From positions 1 to 35,875 of the forward strand of contig CAZLRU010000013.1 of NCBI GenBank assembly GCA_964562155.1: DNA of 35,875 nucleotides, read 5' to 3'. Positions 6,733-14,692 of this stretch are shown piece after piece (the stretch's first letter is position 1; each line of letters starts with the position of its first letter). A program made the translations under genes and the position numbers. The notes under the pieces were generated by a model that worked only from the letters and a program-made list of their open reading frames with translations, had not been told where the DNA came from and did not search any database. Origin of the DNA: JAGOUY01 sp964562155. Its GTDB lineage: Bacteria; Patescibacteriota; Patescibacteriia; 2-12-FULL-60-25.

Positions 6733-8577
6733 TTAAGTCGTCTGAGCAGGTGGGGTGTTTTCAATGGGCTCATCCACCGTTGTATCGATATTCGCCGCCG
6801 CGAGCACCTCTTCAACGCTCGTGAGCCCATCCAAGGCTTTTAATAACCCATCTTGGGCCATGGTGACCATTCCTTCTTGAGCGGCTAATTCCGCAATCTT
6901 ATATTCCGAGACACTGGCCGCCAAAATCGCCTCTTCAATCCCTTTGCTCATCGTGAAGATTTCATACATCCCGATTCGGCCCTTGTATCCCATATTATTA
7001 CAGGCCTCACATCCTTTTCCCGGAGCCATAAAATGCAGGTTACTCATGTCCACGCGTTCACGGCTACTCTCCGGAATGGTATTTAGGGTTTCAGTGACTT
7101 CGCGTAATTGAGATTTGGTGAGCGTGGCGGGAACTTTGCACTTCTCACAGAGTCGGCGAACCAGGCGTTGTCCGATCACCGCGTTCAAAGCTGGTGCCAA
7201 TAAAAATGGCTTTACTCCCATCGAGAGAAAACGGGGGATCGCACCCGCTGCGCTATTGGTATGAATGGTCGACACCACCAAGTGACCGGTAAGAGCGGCC
7301 TGAATAGAGATCTCGGCCGTTTCCAGATCGCGGATTTCACCGACCATCACCACATCCGGATCCTGACGCAAAATAGAGCGTAGTCCTTTAGCAAAATCGT
7401 AATTTTTTTCGTGATCAATCTGACTTTGATTAATCCCTTTTAATTTGTACTCGATTGGATCTTCAAGGGTGATGATCTTTACTTCCGAGCTATTCAACTT
7501 CTTCAAAACCGCGTACAGCGTAGTGGTTTTACCGGAACCGGTCGGACCGGTGGTAATAATCATGCCGTTTGGGCGTTCAATTTCGCGAGCGAGACGTTCA
7601 GCGGCTAAACCTCGAATACCCAATTTATCAAATTCAAGAGCAATGGATTTAGGTCGAAGAATACGCAAGACAACTGATTCTCCATACGCGGTCGGCAAAA
7701 AACTGGCACGAATATCGATCTTTTCATCGCTTAAATAAATGGTGATGCGCCCATCTTGGGGGACGTGTTCGACGTTGATTTTTACGCCGGCCAACAGTTT
7801 CAAACGAGCAATCATTTGCTTCCAGGAGGTGGCGGGTAACCGTGCCGCATCGTGCAAAATGCCATCAACTCGAAAACGAACTTTAACGTCATCTTCTTCC
7901 GCCTCAACGTGAATATCTGAGGCACCTGATCTCAAACCGGCGCCCACAACCAGCGTCATGACATCCGTGATCGAAACTTGACCGATCCGATCCTGCAGTT
8001 CTTTAAAATTCGTGATCTCGTGTTCGTATTTAGCTAGATCAGCCTCTTCAATTCGGTACCCATAAATCACCTCTTTAATATCAGGAAGAACATCATACAA
8101 GCGTTCCGCTTCCTTAAAGCTCGCCTCAGAAATCAGGTATTTGGTAACTTCTGCGTGATTATCTTTCGCGATCCGCTCGACGAGCGCGGTGGCTTCCGGT
8201 GTCTCTGCTACCAGCCCAACGCGTAGGTCGCCACCTTGGGCGTAAAAACAGATGACTTGGGTGGCTTTGGCGTCTGCTCGGGGAATCAAGGAAATGGCCT
8301 CCGGCGCAATCGGAAACTGGTGCAACGAGATAAACGGCAAGCCCTTGAGCGAAGCTTCTTCTTGCGTTCGTCGTTCTTTTTCTTTGAGCTCAATCCCCGC
8401 GATGTGTTCTTTGAGTTTTGTGGTTTTTGTCTCTTCCGTAATCGGGGGAGGAGTGGGCTTGCTGCTCTTGCCCACGGTACGCGTCGAAAGCGGAGTAGGG
8501 GAGTTGGTATCTGCGGCGGCCGCCTGTTTTTTTAGCAGATCTTCAATCGAAGAAGCAGAGGGGGGGATGACAGCCAT
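6733..8577 (-). CDS. pilB: GspE/PilB-type secretion ATPase
   Basis: A type II secretion/type IV pilus assembly ATPase of 614 aa. After a low-complexity, charged N-terminus (1-75) and a divergent MshEN-like region (80-170), the catalytic domain has Walker A GPTGSGKT (344-351), an Asp box around ITLEDPIEY (369-377), Walker B DPDVVMVGEIRD (406-417) and a His box GHLVVSTIHTNSA (431-443). Four cysteines in two pairs (C477/C480 and C523/C526) form the zinc module characteristic of PilB/GspE and absent from PilT. It would power pilin polymerisation at the inner membrane. The gene lies 11 bases after a membrane-protein gene on the same strand; no pilC, pilT or pilin gene is visible here, so the rest of the machine must be elsewhere. 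Confidence 0.93.
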   Translation of the reverse strand: MAVIPPSASSIEDLLKKQAAAADTNSPTPLSTRTVGKSSKPTPPPITEETKTTKLKEHIAGIELKEKERRTQEEASLKGLPFISLHQFPIAPEAISLIPRADAKATQVICFYAQGGDLRVGLVAETPEATALVERIAKDNHAEVTKYLISEASFKEAERLYDVLPDIKEVIYGYRIEEADLAKYEHEITNFKELQDRIGQVSITDVMTLVVGAGLRSGASDIHVEAEEDDVKVRFRVDGILHDAARLPATSWKQMIARLKLLAGVKINVEHVPQDGRITIYLSDEKIDIRASFLPTAYGESVVLRILRPKSIALEFDKLGIRGLAAERLAREIERPNGMIITTGPTGSGKTTTLYAVLKKLNSSEVKIITLEDPIEYKLKGINQSQIDHEKNYDFAKGLRSILRQDPDVVMVGEIRDLETAEISIQAALTGHLVVSTIHTNSAAGAIPRFLSMGVKPFLLAPALNAVIGQRLVRRLCEKCKVPATLTKSQLREVTETLNTIPESSRERVDMSNLHFMAPGKGCEACNNMGYKGRIGMYEIFTMSKGIEEAILAASVSEYKIAELAAQEGMVTMAQDGLLKALDGLTSVEEVLAAANIDTTVDEPIENTPPAQTT

Positions 8578-8588
8578 AGAAAAAATAA

Positions 8589-9617
8589 TTACGAGCCAAT
8601 GCGTAAATCATGCAAGCGTCCCAAGGTCGCGTGCACCACGCGCACTACTTTTGCCACGGCCATTCCCTTAGCGAGACGGGTATAAAGACGATTCCAAACC
8701 GTGTACTGGAACGTGATCATGAACCCTCCCATCCCGAGCATGGCCAGAATAAACAGAAATTCAGATAAAAGGAGCAATAGATTGGTAGCGGTAGCCGCCT
8801 GAAAGACGATGGCAACACCAACAAGGGCGAGTACGGGAAGAAGAAAAATGGTAAACGCAACGACTCCGGCCAGAAACAAAGCGATGCCCATGACAAACAT
8901 GCCGCATGCCGTCTCTAAAATAACAAACCATGACTGTCGGAGGAGTGCCCACGCCTCTCGCAAGGCCTGTTCAGCCGGGGTGCCGTCCAAAACGACGCGT
9001 TGTAAGGCGAGTAAATGAAGGGCGGTGGCGGCAAAACCGAGCAATAGCGCCAAAAGTGTTGCGACCACGTAGGCGATCAACGCCCAAACGGAGCCAAGCG
9101 AAATAATGCTTCCAAACGGAGCCAAAAACACAAACCATCCACACGCGTAGGCTAAGATCGGGACGAGGGTGAGCATCGCAACTGACCAAAACCGCTCACG
9201 GGCAACCGCAAACCCCTCTTGAAGGGTTGGGCGAGTAAAACGCCCACGGACCCCCACGGTATAAACCAAGACCGCCTGACAGAGAATCGATAACCCTAGA
9301 ACGGTGAGTCCAAACAAGATACCGAGAAAGACCACCTGTAAGAGCTTTAATCCAATAATACTTTGCGCAAACCATGTTCCACCGCTATGCAAGACACGTG
9401 ACGTTGTCTGCAAAAAAGAAGTAAGCGGAAGTTGTTCTAAGGGGGAAATTGTTCTCTGATAATCTCTCAAAAGACGCATCAATACATCAATAATCCCACC
9501 TGTTTGAAGAATGCCAGCCACAACCGCGAGACTCCAAAGACGTTTTTCGCGCCAAGTTGTGTTCCAAGCATCTTGAAGCAGACTGCGATAAAAGGGGCGA
9601 TGAGAAAGAGAGGGCAT
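8589..9617 (-). CDS. Polytopic membrane protein upstream of pilB-like gene
   Basis: The 342-aa product has about six strongly hydrophobic segments (around residues 28-42, 85-120, 145-168, 172-205, 232-262 and 265-300) separated by short basic loops. It ends in a basic cytoplasmic tail. I recognise no catalytic motif; the overall look is of the uncharacterised glycerophosphodiester-phosphodiesterase-membrane-domain/YciC-like helical family, which is only a guess. It is the first gene of a probable two-gene unit with the PilB-type ATPase (11-base gap). A TATGCT box sits upstream of the ATG at 9617. Whether it belongs functionally with PilB is unknown. Confidence 0.7.
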   Translation of the reverse strand: MPSLSHRPFYRSLLQDAWNTTWREKRLWSLAVVAGILQTGGIIDVLMRLLRDYQRTISPLEQLPLTSFLQTTSRVLHSGGTWFAQSIIGLKLLQVVFLGILFGLTVLGLSILCQAVLVYTVGVRGRFTRPTLQEGFAVARERFWSVAMLTLVPILAYACGWFVFLAPFGSIISLGSVWALIAYVVATLLALLLGFAATALHLLALQRVVLDGTPAEQALREAWALLRQSWFVILETACGMFVMGIALFLAGVVAFTIFLLPVLALVGVAIVFQAATATNLLLLLSEFLFILAMLGMGGFMITFQYTVWNRLYTRLAKGMAVAKVVRVVHATLGRLHDLRIGS

Positions 9618-9675
9618 ACTTCCCGTAGGATAGCATAAACGTCGCGACTTGCAGACGGTCCATTCTCTTAAAACA

Positions 9676-9709
9676 ATAACCCCGCTCCAATGCAGAGGAG
9701 GGGGGTTAT
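9676..9709 (-). terminator. Intrinsic terminator of ftsH
   Basis: On the minus strand ATAACCCC (9709-9702) pairs with GGGGTTAT (9683-9676) around an 18-base loop, followed by TGTTTT. It sits 6 bases after the ftsH stop. Confidence 0.7.
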
Positions 9710-9715
9710 GAGGCG

Positions 9716-11584
9716 TTAGGCCTTGGTCACTGCTTCGGGCGCAGGTTCCTTATAGACGCTCTTTAGGTTTGTAGGGGGAAAACCTACAATCTTAGAAAAC
9801 TCTTCGCGTTCAATAGTTTCATGCTCGATCAAGTGTTTCGCGATCCGATCCATGGCATCACGATGCTTCTCAATGAGCTCATTCGCTGTCTTCAGTCCGT
9901 TACTGATCAGAAGATCAATCTCTTGATCGATGAGCACCGCTTTGTTCTCGGAGTAGTCACGGTTCTCATGCAACTCACGCGCGAGGAAAATCATCTCCTC
10001 ACGCTGTCCATAGATACGAGGACCAAGCACATCTGACATACCCCACTGTGTAACCATATTCCGTGCTACCTTGGTCGCATTTTGCATGTCATTGGAAGCC
10101 CCGGTTGTAATATCTCCAAAGAAGGTCTTTTCAGCGGAATATCCCCCTAACATGATGGCGATATCTTCAATGTATTCGTTGCGTCGACGCATCTGACGAT
10201 CTTCAACCGGCAGGCGAATGGTATAACCGGCGGCTCGTCCACGGCTGATGATCGAGACTTTTTGTACCGGATCCGCATGAGGTAAAAGGTGGGTAACGAG
10301 GGCGTGGCCAGCTTCATGATAGGCCGTGACCTTGCGTTCATCTTCATTCATGATATGGCTCTTCCGTTCTGGTCCAAGCATGACTTTTTCAATCGACTCC
10401 AGCAGTTCTGTCATGCCTACTTCTGTCTTATTGCGTCGAGCTGCCAGAATCGCCGCTTCATTCATGAGGTTGGCAAGGTCGGCTCCGGAAAAGCCCGGTG
10501 TGCGTTCCGCGAGTTTGCGTAGGTTTACATCTTTGGTCAGAGGTTTGTTCTTTGCGTGAATAGTCAGAACTTCTTCACGATCACGAATATCCGGTGGATC
10601 GATCACAACCCGACGGTCAAAGCGACCTGGGCGAAGCAGGGCGGGATCAAGTACGTCCGGACGATTAGTTGCCGCAATCACGATCACGCCTAAGTTTGGT
10701 TCAAACCCATCCATCTCAACCAGTATTTGGTTGAGGGTTTGTTCACGTTCATCGTGCGAACCTCCGAGTCCTGCGCCGCGCTGACGTCCAACAGCATCGA
10801 TTTCATCAATAAAGACAATACAGGGGGCGGTCTTTTTGGCTTTGGTAAACAGATCACGAACACGTGAGGCACCAACTCCCACAAACATTTCAACAAATTC
10901 AGAACCGCTAATATGCAAGAACGGAACACCTGCTTCCCCGGCGACCGCGCGAGCCAAGAGCGTCTTACCCGTACCCGGCGAACCCATGAGCAACACTCCC
11001 TTGGGGATTTTAGCGCCAAGCTTGGCAAATTTATCAGGACTCTTCAAAAACTCGACCACTTCCATAAGCTCTTGCTTCGCTTCTCGTGCCCCGGCTACGT
11101 CCGCAAACGTGACTTTGGATTTATCATCCTTTGGTGTCTCTTTGGCGGATGATTGGCCAAATGACATGGCGCGATTATTTTGCCCCTGGATTTGCCGAAA
11201 GAAAAAGAACATGAGTCCAAAGACCAAGAGAAAGGGGATGAGCGTCGGTAAAACCGCTCCCGCCCAATAGCCGATTCCTGTCTGTTCTTTAATCGTGACT
11301 TGAATTTGGCGAGCCTTATCCGAATCCACCCCATAGTTGCGCAAAAGCTCAGATAAGGATTCGTTTGGCTCTTTATCAACGGAAGCTTTAGAGCCATCTT
11401 TAAACGTGACATCAAGTTTACTGCCTTGAACGGCTACCTTATCAACCTGGCCGTTCTGAACTCTCGACACAAACGTTCCAACATCAACCGTTTTTGGATG
11501 ATCAATGGTCACCATGGAGAAAATACCGCCGACCAAAATAATCGTCGCCAGCATCACCAAAATATTGCGAGTAGTAGCATTCAT
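9716..11584 (-). CDS. ftsH: ATP-dependent zinc metalloprotease FtsH
   Basis: FtsH is the membrane-anchored AAA+ protease that extracts and degrades membrane and unstable cytosolic proteins as a hexamer. The 622-aa product has TM1 (about 8-25), an extracytoplasmic domain (about 30-105), TM2 (107-129), Walker A GSPGTGKT (201-208), the pore-loop region MFVGVGA (233-239), Walker B CIVFIDEIDA (255-264), the SRH ATNRPD...RPGRFDR (305-324), and the zinc site HEAGH (423-427) with a downstream Asp ligand in ASNDMQN. All catalytic residues are present and length is normal. It has its own terminator. The 258-base leader region contains a large perfect inverted repeat. Confidence 0.97.
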   Translation of the reverse strand: MNATTRNILVMLATIILVGGIFSMVTIDHPKTVDVGTFVSRVQNGQVDKVAVQGSKLDVTFKDGSKASVDKEPNESLSELLRNYGVDSDKARQIQVTIKEQTGIGYWAGAVLPTLIPFLLVFGLMFFFFRQIQGQNNRAMSFGQSSAKETPKDDKSKVTFADVAGAREAKQELMEVVEFLKSPDKFAKLGAKIPKGVLLMGSPGTGKTLLARAVAGEAGVPFLHISGSEFVEMFVGVGASRVRDLFTKAKKTAPCIVFIDEIDAVGRQRGAGLGGSHDEREQTLNQILVEMDGFEPNLGVIVIAATNRPDVLDPALLRPGRFDRRVVIDPPDIRDREEVLTIHAKNKPLTKDVNLRKLAERTPGFSGADLANLMNEAAILAARRNKTEVGMTELLESIEKVMLGPERKSHIMNEDERKVTAYHEAGHALVTHLLPHADPVQKVSIISRGRAAGYTIRLPVEDRQMRRRNEYIEDIAIMLGGYSAEKTFFGDITTGASNDMQNATKVARNMVTQWGMSDVLGPRIYGQREEMIFLARELHENRDYSENKAVLIDQEIDLLISNGLKTANELIEKHRDAMDRIAKHLIEHETIEREEFSKIVGFPPTNLKSVYKEPAPEAVTKA

Positions 11585-11656
11585 AATCGTTCTTCCAGCC
11601 TAACCAAAATCCCCTCATCCGTCCAGCTAGCCCCTCGCCCCTCCTCTCCCTATCTA

Positions 11657-11778
11657 GGGCTCACGAGGTAAGGCTTTTTGTCGACGAGGACTGCCAGAAG
11701 CGATCAAAATCCCATGCGAAGCAAACGTGCTCATGCAGCAAGTTGTGCAGGTGACAAAAAGCCTTACCTCGTGAGCCC
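11657..11778. repeat. Perfect 26-bp inverted repeat with 70-bp spacer
   Basis: Bases 11657-11682 are the exact reverse complement of 11753-11778, 26 of 26. The arms begin with GGGCTCACGAGG and end with CTTTTTGTC. The unit is 122 bp and lies between rpsA and ftsH, both on the minus strand, so an rpsA read-through or an ftsH leader transcript would fold it into a long hairpin. No target-site duplication is evident in the flanks. It could be a MITE-like or other dispersed element, or a structured RNA. The rest of 11585-11842 holds only the rpsA terminator. Confidence 0.9.
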
Positions 11779-11808
11779 ATCGTCTAATGTATTTTTTCCT
11801 CCAAACAT

Positions 11809-11835
11809 AAAGACACGGCCCAAGGCCGTGTCTTT
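11809..11835 (-). terminator. Intrinsic terminator of rpsA
   Basis: A 12-bp perfect stem AAAGACACGGCC/GGCCGTGTCTTT with a 3-base loop lies 7 bases after the rpsA stop. The 3' arm ends in TTT and is followed by ATGTTT on the minus strand, so the U-tract is short. Confidence 0.75.
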
Positions 11836-11842
11836 AGAGTGC

Positions 11843-12928
11843 TTATTTTTTCTCGGCCGCTCCTTCATCCTTCGCTTTCTTAAGCGACAGACCCAAGCGA
11901 TGACCCTCTGCGTCAATCGAGATAATCCGGAACTCGAATTCATCTCCCATGCGCGCAATCTCGTTTACATCTTTGACAGGTTTGGCGGACAACTCGCTGA
12001 TGTGAGCCAAGCCATGAATATCTGGATCAAGTTCCACGAACAATCCAAATGGGTTGATCTTGAGGACGCGTCCTTTGACCCATTGTCCCATGACGTACTT
12101 CTTAGCCACGTTCTTCCATGGATCATCAACCAACTTCTTCATGGACAAGAAAATCTTCGAACCTTCAATGTTAATGATTTCTGCACGCACATGATCGCCA
12201 ACTTTGAGGACGTCGCGAGGGTGATCAATGCGCTGCCAAGCGATTTCAGAGATGTGTACCAAACCTTCCAAGTTCTCGTCGAAGCGCACAAAGGCACCAA
12301 AGTCGGTGACAGCAGTGACGTTTCCTTCAACGCGTTCGCCAACCTGATGTTTAGCGAGCACCGATTCCTGTTTGGTTTCCCAAACCGCTTTCTCGGATAC
12401 CACTACTTTTTCTTCGTCTTCGTTGACGTCCAAGATCTTAACTTCCAATTCCTGGCCGACCAAGGTCTTCAATTTTTCTTGAATCTTCGCTTTTTCACCA
12501 CCGGCAACGCGTGGGTAGTTATTTGGAGAAAGTTGAGAGACGGGGATAAAGGCCGGTACGTTCTCGACGCGAGTAATACAGCCGCCTTTGTTAGCATCCA
12601 AGATTTTCACCTTGATAACCACGCCTTGCGTAAACAATTCCTTAATCTTATCCCAAGCGCGCTTACGACCAGCTCCTTTAAGAGAGAGTTCAAGCTCACC
12701 GAACTCATTATCAAGTTCAATGACCGTCGCTTCCACCTCGTCTCCAATACGAAGATCAAGGTTCTTATCAAGCTCGGGGCCACGAATAAGACCAACGGCA
12801 ATTCCACCTAAATCACAACGTACTTCGTTGCGACCAACGGCAATAACAACGCCTTTCACAACGTCGCTCACTTTTGGAAAGCTGAGAGCGCCTTCTGGGG
12901 ACTCAATTAACGTTTTAAAATCGGACAT
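11843..12928 (-). CDS. rpsA: 30S ribosomal protein S1 (four S1 domains)
   Basis: S1 binds mRNA on the 30S subunit and helps recruit transcripts lacking strong Shine-Dalgarno sequences. The 361-aa product contains four OB-fold S1 repeats at about 20-84, 100-180, 196-265 and 280-350. The third and fourth show the clearest signatures (VTDFGAFVRF...GLVHISEI and INPFGLFVELD...GLAHISEL). E. coli S1 has six domains; four-domain forms are common in other phyla. The C-terminus is Lys-rich (KKAKDEGAAEKK). The leader contains an 8-bp hairpin 8 bases before the ATG and a TTGACA promoter about 100 bases upstream. Weak Shine-Dalgarno use across this window fits a prominent role for S1, though that is inference. 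Confidence 0.93.
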   Translation of the reverse strand: MSDFKTLIESPEGALSFPKVSDVVKGVVIAVGRNEVRCDLGGIAVGLIRGPELDKNLDLRIGDEVEATVIELDNEFGELELSLKGAGRKRAWDKIKELFTQGVVIKVKILDANKGGCITRVENVPAFIPVSQLSPNNYPRVAGGEKAKIQEKLKTLVGQELEVKILDVNEDEEKVVVSEKAVWETKQESVLAKHQVGERVEGNVTAVTDFGAFVRFDENLEGLVHISEIAWQRIDHPRDVLKVGDHVRAEIINIEGSKIFLSMKKLVDDPWKNVAKKYVMGQWVKGRVLKINPFGLFVELDPDIHGLAHISELSAKPVKDVNEIARMGDEFEFRIISIDAEGHRLGLSLKKAKDEGAAEKK

Positions 12929-12936
12929 GGGAGAAA

Positions 12937-12954
12937 CGTGAAGGAACCTTCACG
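12937..12954 (-). promoter_or_regulatory. Hairpin in the rpsA leader
   Basis: CGTGAAGG and CCTTCACG pair around a 2-base centre, immediately upstream of the rpsA ATG at 12928. The position fits a translational control element, possibly autoregulation by S1. No T-tract follows, so it is not a terminator. Confidence 0.5.
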
Positions 12955-13024
12955 GGTTTCCATAGAGGCTCGAGGACGCTGTGCGTAAAATCGCCAGTCC
13001 GCCTCAGCATAGGAAGATGGGTGG

Positions 13025-13053
13025 AGGGTAAGGGAAAAAGGGTGAACTGTCAA
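13025..13053 (-). promoter_or_regulatory. Putative rpsA promoter
   Basis: Consensus TTGACA (13053-13048) is followed after 17 bases by TACCCT (13030-13025). The predicted transcript has a leader of about 90 bases. It is back-to-back with the promoter of the gene at 13080. Confidence 0.5.
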
Positions 13054-13057
13054 GGTG

Positions 13058-13066
13058 TGCTACAAT
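13058..13066 (+). promoter_or_regulatory. Extended -10 promoter of the 209-aa orphan gene
   Basis: TGCTACAAT is an extended -10 (TGn + TACAAT, 5/6). It overlaps the ATG at 13065, which argues that the next in-frame ATG at 13080 is the real start. Confidence 0.45.
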
Positions 13067-13079
13067 GAACACATCTCGT

Positions 13080-13709
13080 ATGGTTCCCTGGACTTTTGCC
13101 CTCAATTCTACCGATCAATTGGCGGATTTTATTGAATACCATGGGCATTTTTTACCCCTAGACCAAAGACGGCCGGAAGAGCATGCCTATGACCACGCCA
13201 CCGTTGCAACCTTGCAAAGAGCCCCTCTCTACCGCCGCGCGCTAGAGCTTGGTCGTGCGAGTTGGGGGGCTCGCCAAGCCCTGGCTGATTTTCTTAAACA
13301 AGCGGGAAAGATTTACGAACGCGAAGCTCTCCTCCAGGCCGCCCGACCGACCACGGGCGTTCTCCTTGCTCGTCTCATGAAACGCTACCCGGACGCTTCG
13401 CTAGATGAGCTTCTCGAAGTCCCGGAAGCCACGTTTGCACTTCATGATGCTGAACGTACTGAACTGCTCTACCTCCGTCCAGAGATTTGGGTTGCGCTTT
13501 GGGATACGCATGGGTCTAGTCTCCGCACATCGCAATACGCCCACGAACGTGAAGCCGCCTTTTTCGAGAGCCGCCTCCTTGAAGAGCGCCAACGTCTGGA
13601 GAAGATGTCCAACCTTCTCCGCGAAAAACACCAACAAAAACTCGACCAACTGGAAGAAAGAGTGTTTTTAAGAGGGGAGAGAGTCGATGTCAGTATCTGG
13701 GATGCGTGA
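13080..13709 (+). CDS. Hypothetical protein with C-terminal coiled coil, 209 aa
   Basis: No family is recognised. I start it at 13080 because the earlier ATG (13065) lies inside the -10 box; using that would add 5 residues. The protein is soluble and helical: an N-terminal region with many aromatic/His residues, a middle of repeated Arg/Ala/Leu helices (about 60-130), and a strongly charged coiled-coil segment near 155-195 (EREAAFFESRLLEERQRL and onward). A tetratricopeptide-like or scaffold role is possible but not demonstrable. Its last 42 bases overlap the 3' end of the convergent DedA gene, so the two genes share DNA at their C-termini. Confidence 0.65.
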   Translation: MVPWTFALNSTDQLADFIEYHGHFLPLDQRRPEEHAYDHATVATLQRAPLYRRALELGRASWGARQALADFLKQAGKIYEREALLQAARPTTGVLLARLMKRYPDASLDELLEVPEATFALHDAERTELLYLRPEIWVALWDTHGSSLRTSQYAHEREAAFFESRLLEERQRLEKMSNLLREKHQQKLDQLEERVFLRGERVDVSIWDA

Positions 13710-14336
13710 TGCAAAATACTCCCGGACAATTGGTATTAAAGAGATAATGACAATCAAAATCACGACAATCCCAAATCGCTCTTTGACGATGGGCAAATTG
13801 CCAAAAAAGTACCCAAGGCCCAAAAACAGACTTACCCAACTGATACCGCCGATGAAGTTATAGGCAAGGAAGGTTTGATATTCCATTTGTGCCATACCCG
13901 CCACAAAAGGCGCAAATGTACGTATTATAGGAACAAAACGCGCCATGACAATCGCTTTAGCGCCATGTTTCGCGTAGAACTGTTCCGTTCGCGCGATATG
14001 AGATGCTTTGATAGGAATGCCAAACAGTTTTTGGTTCTTTTTAACATAGCTGCCTAACATGCCTCCAATCGAATAATTAACGGTGTCGCCAAGAATAGCT
14101 GCTGAAGTCAACGCCAGCCATACCCAGCCAGTCTGCCAAACATCCGTAGCTGATAGCGCACCAACGGCAAATAAAAAAGAATCACCTGGCAGAAACGGTG
14201 TTACAACAAATCCCGTCTCGCAAAAAATAATGGACCAAAGGACTGCATAGGACCAGTTACCAGTGAGTTGAATCAGTGTTGTGAGATGACGGTCAATGTG
14301 AAGAACAAAATCTATAAAAAAAGTGATCCACGACAT
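13668..14336 (-). CDS. DedA/SNARE-associated family membrane protein
   Basis: The 222-aa protein (start ATG at 14336, giving MSWITFFIDF) is a typical DedA family member. It has an N-terminal amphipathic segment, the membrane-embedded motif ENGFVV-type region here CETGFVVTPFLPGDS (about 46-60), a central GDTVNYSIG (about 86-94), the conserved FYAKHGAKAIVMARFVPIIR with its functionally important Arg residues (about 121-140), and a C-terminal hydrophobic hairpin. Known DedA proteins act as lipid scramblases/flippases (for example undecaprenyl phosphate or phosphatidylethanolamine) and often need the proton motive force. An upstream in-frame ATG at 14408 adds 24 residues without family similarity and was rejected. 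The 3' end overlaps the convergent orphan gene by 42 bases. Confidence 0.9.
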   Translation of the reverse strand: MSWITFFIDFVLHIDRHLTTLIQLTGNWSYAVLWSIIFCETGFVVTPFLPGDSFLFAVGALSATDVWQTGWVWLALTSAAILGDTVNYSIGGMLGSYVKKNQKLFGIPIKASHIARTEQFYAKHGAKAIVMARFVPIIRTFAPFVAGMAQMEYQTFLAYNFIGGISWVSLFLGLGYFFGNLPIVKERFGIVVILIVIISLIPIVREYFASRIPDTDIDSLPS

Positions 14337-14432
14337 ATTAAGGCGTAGTATCACGTTTTTTTGGCTAACTGACAAATAGAGAGCGGAGGGGGAAACATGC
14401 ACAATCATAAGGAGACGTCAAATAAACACATC

Positions 14433-14461
14433 TTGACAGCGAAAACATTCAATCGTGAAAT
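14433..14461 (+). promoter_or_regulatory. Putative kup promoter
   Basis: Consensus TTGACA (14433-14438), 17-base spacer, TGAAAT (14456-14461). It predicts a leader of about 225 bases before the GTG start at 14693. I found no recognisable riboswitch in the 14462-14692 leader, which already has a more GC-rich composition than upstream DNA. Confidence 0.45.
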
Positions 14462-14692
14462 GTGCGTCAATTTTGGACGTTCCTGTTCGAGATTCCACTC
14501 TGGAATTCTCGCGCGAGACTAGGCATCGAGCCTAAGAGTGACGTATACGTCGCTTCGACTCGAACCCGGTTTCACGCGACCAACAAAGCACACAGGTGTT
14601 TTTTACGCGTGGATCCGGGCAATGTGTTGAACGAGTTCCTCGGGCAGCCTCCATTGTCTCCGTCGGGCGATGCCCGACCGTCGAAAGGTACC

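Noticed and set aside
11661..11780. 39-codon minus-strand open frame inside the 26-bp inverted repeat
   Set aside because: It has no Shine-Dalgarno sequence or recognisable similarity and both ends fall in the repeat arms; structural constraint explains it as well as coding.
11678..12811. 377-aa open frame on the plus strand
   Set aside because: It is antisense to rpsA, whose S1 repeats are unmistakable, and its translation matches nothing recognisable.
14560..14610. tRNA T-loop-like GGTTCGAGTC on the minus strand in the kup leader
   Set aside because: The flanking bases do not pair as a T stem and no acceptor or anticodon arm can be drawn.
14462..14692. c-di-AMP (ydaO) riboswitch before kup
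   Set aside because: Such elements control K+ uptake genes elsewhere, so I looked for the conserved segments and did not find them.
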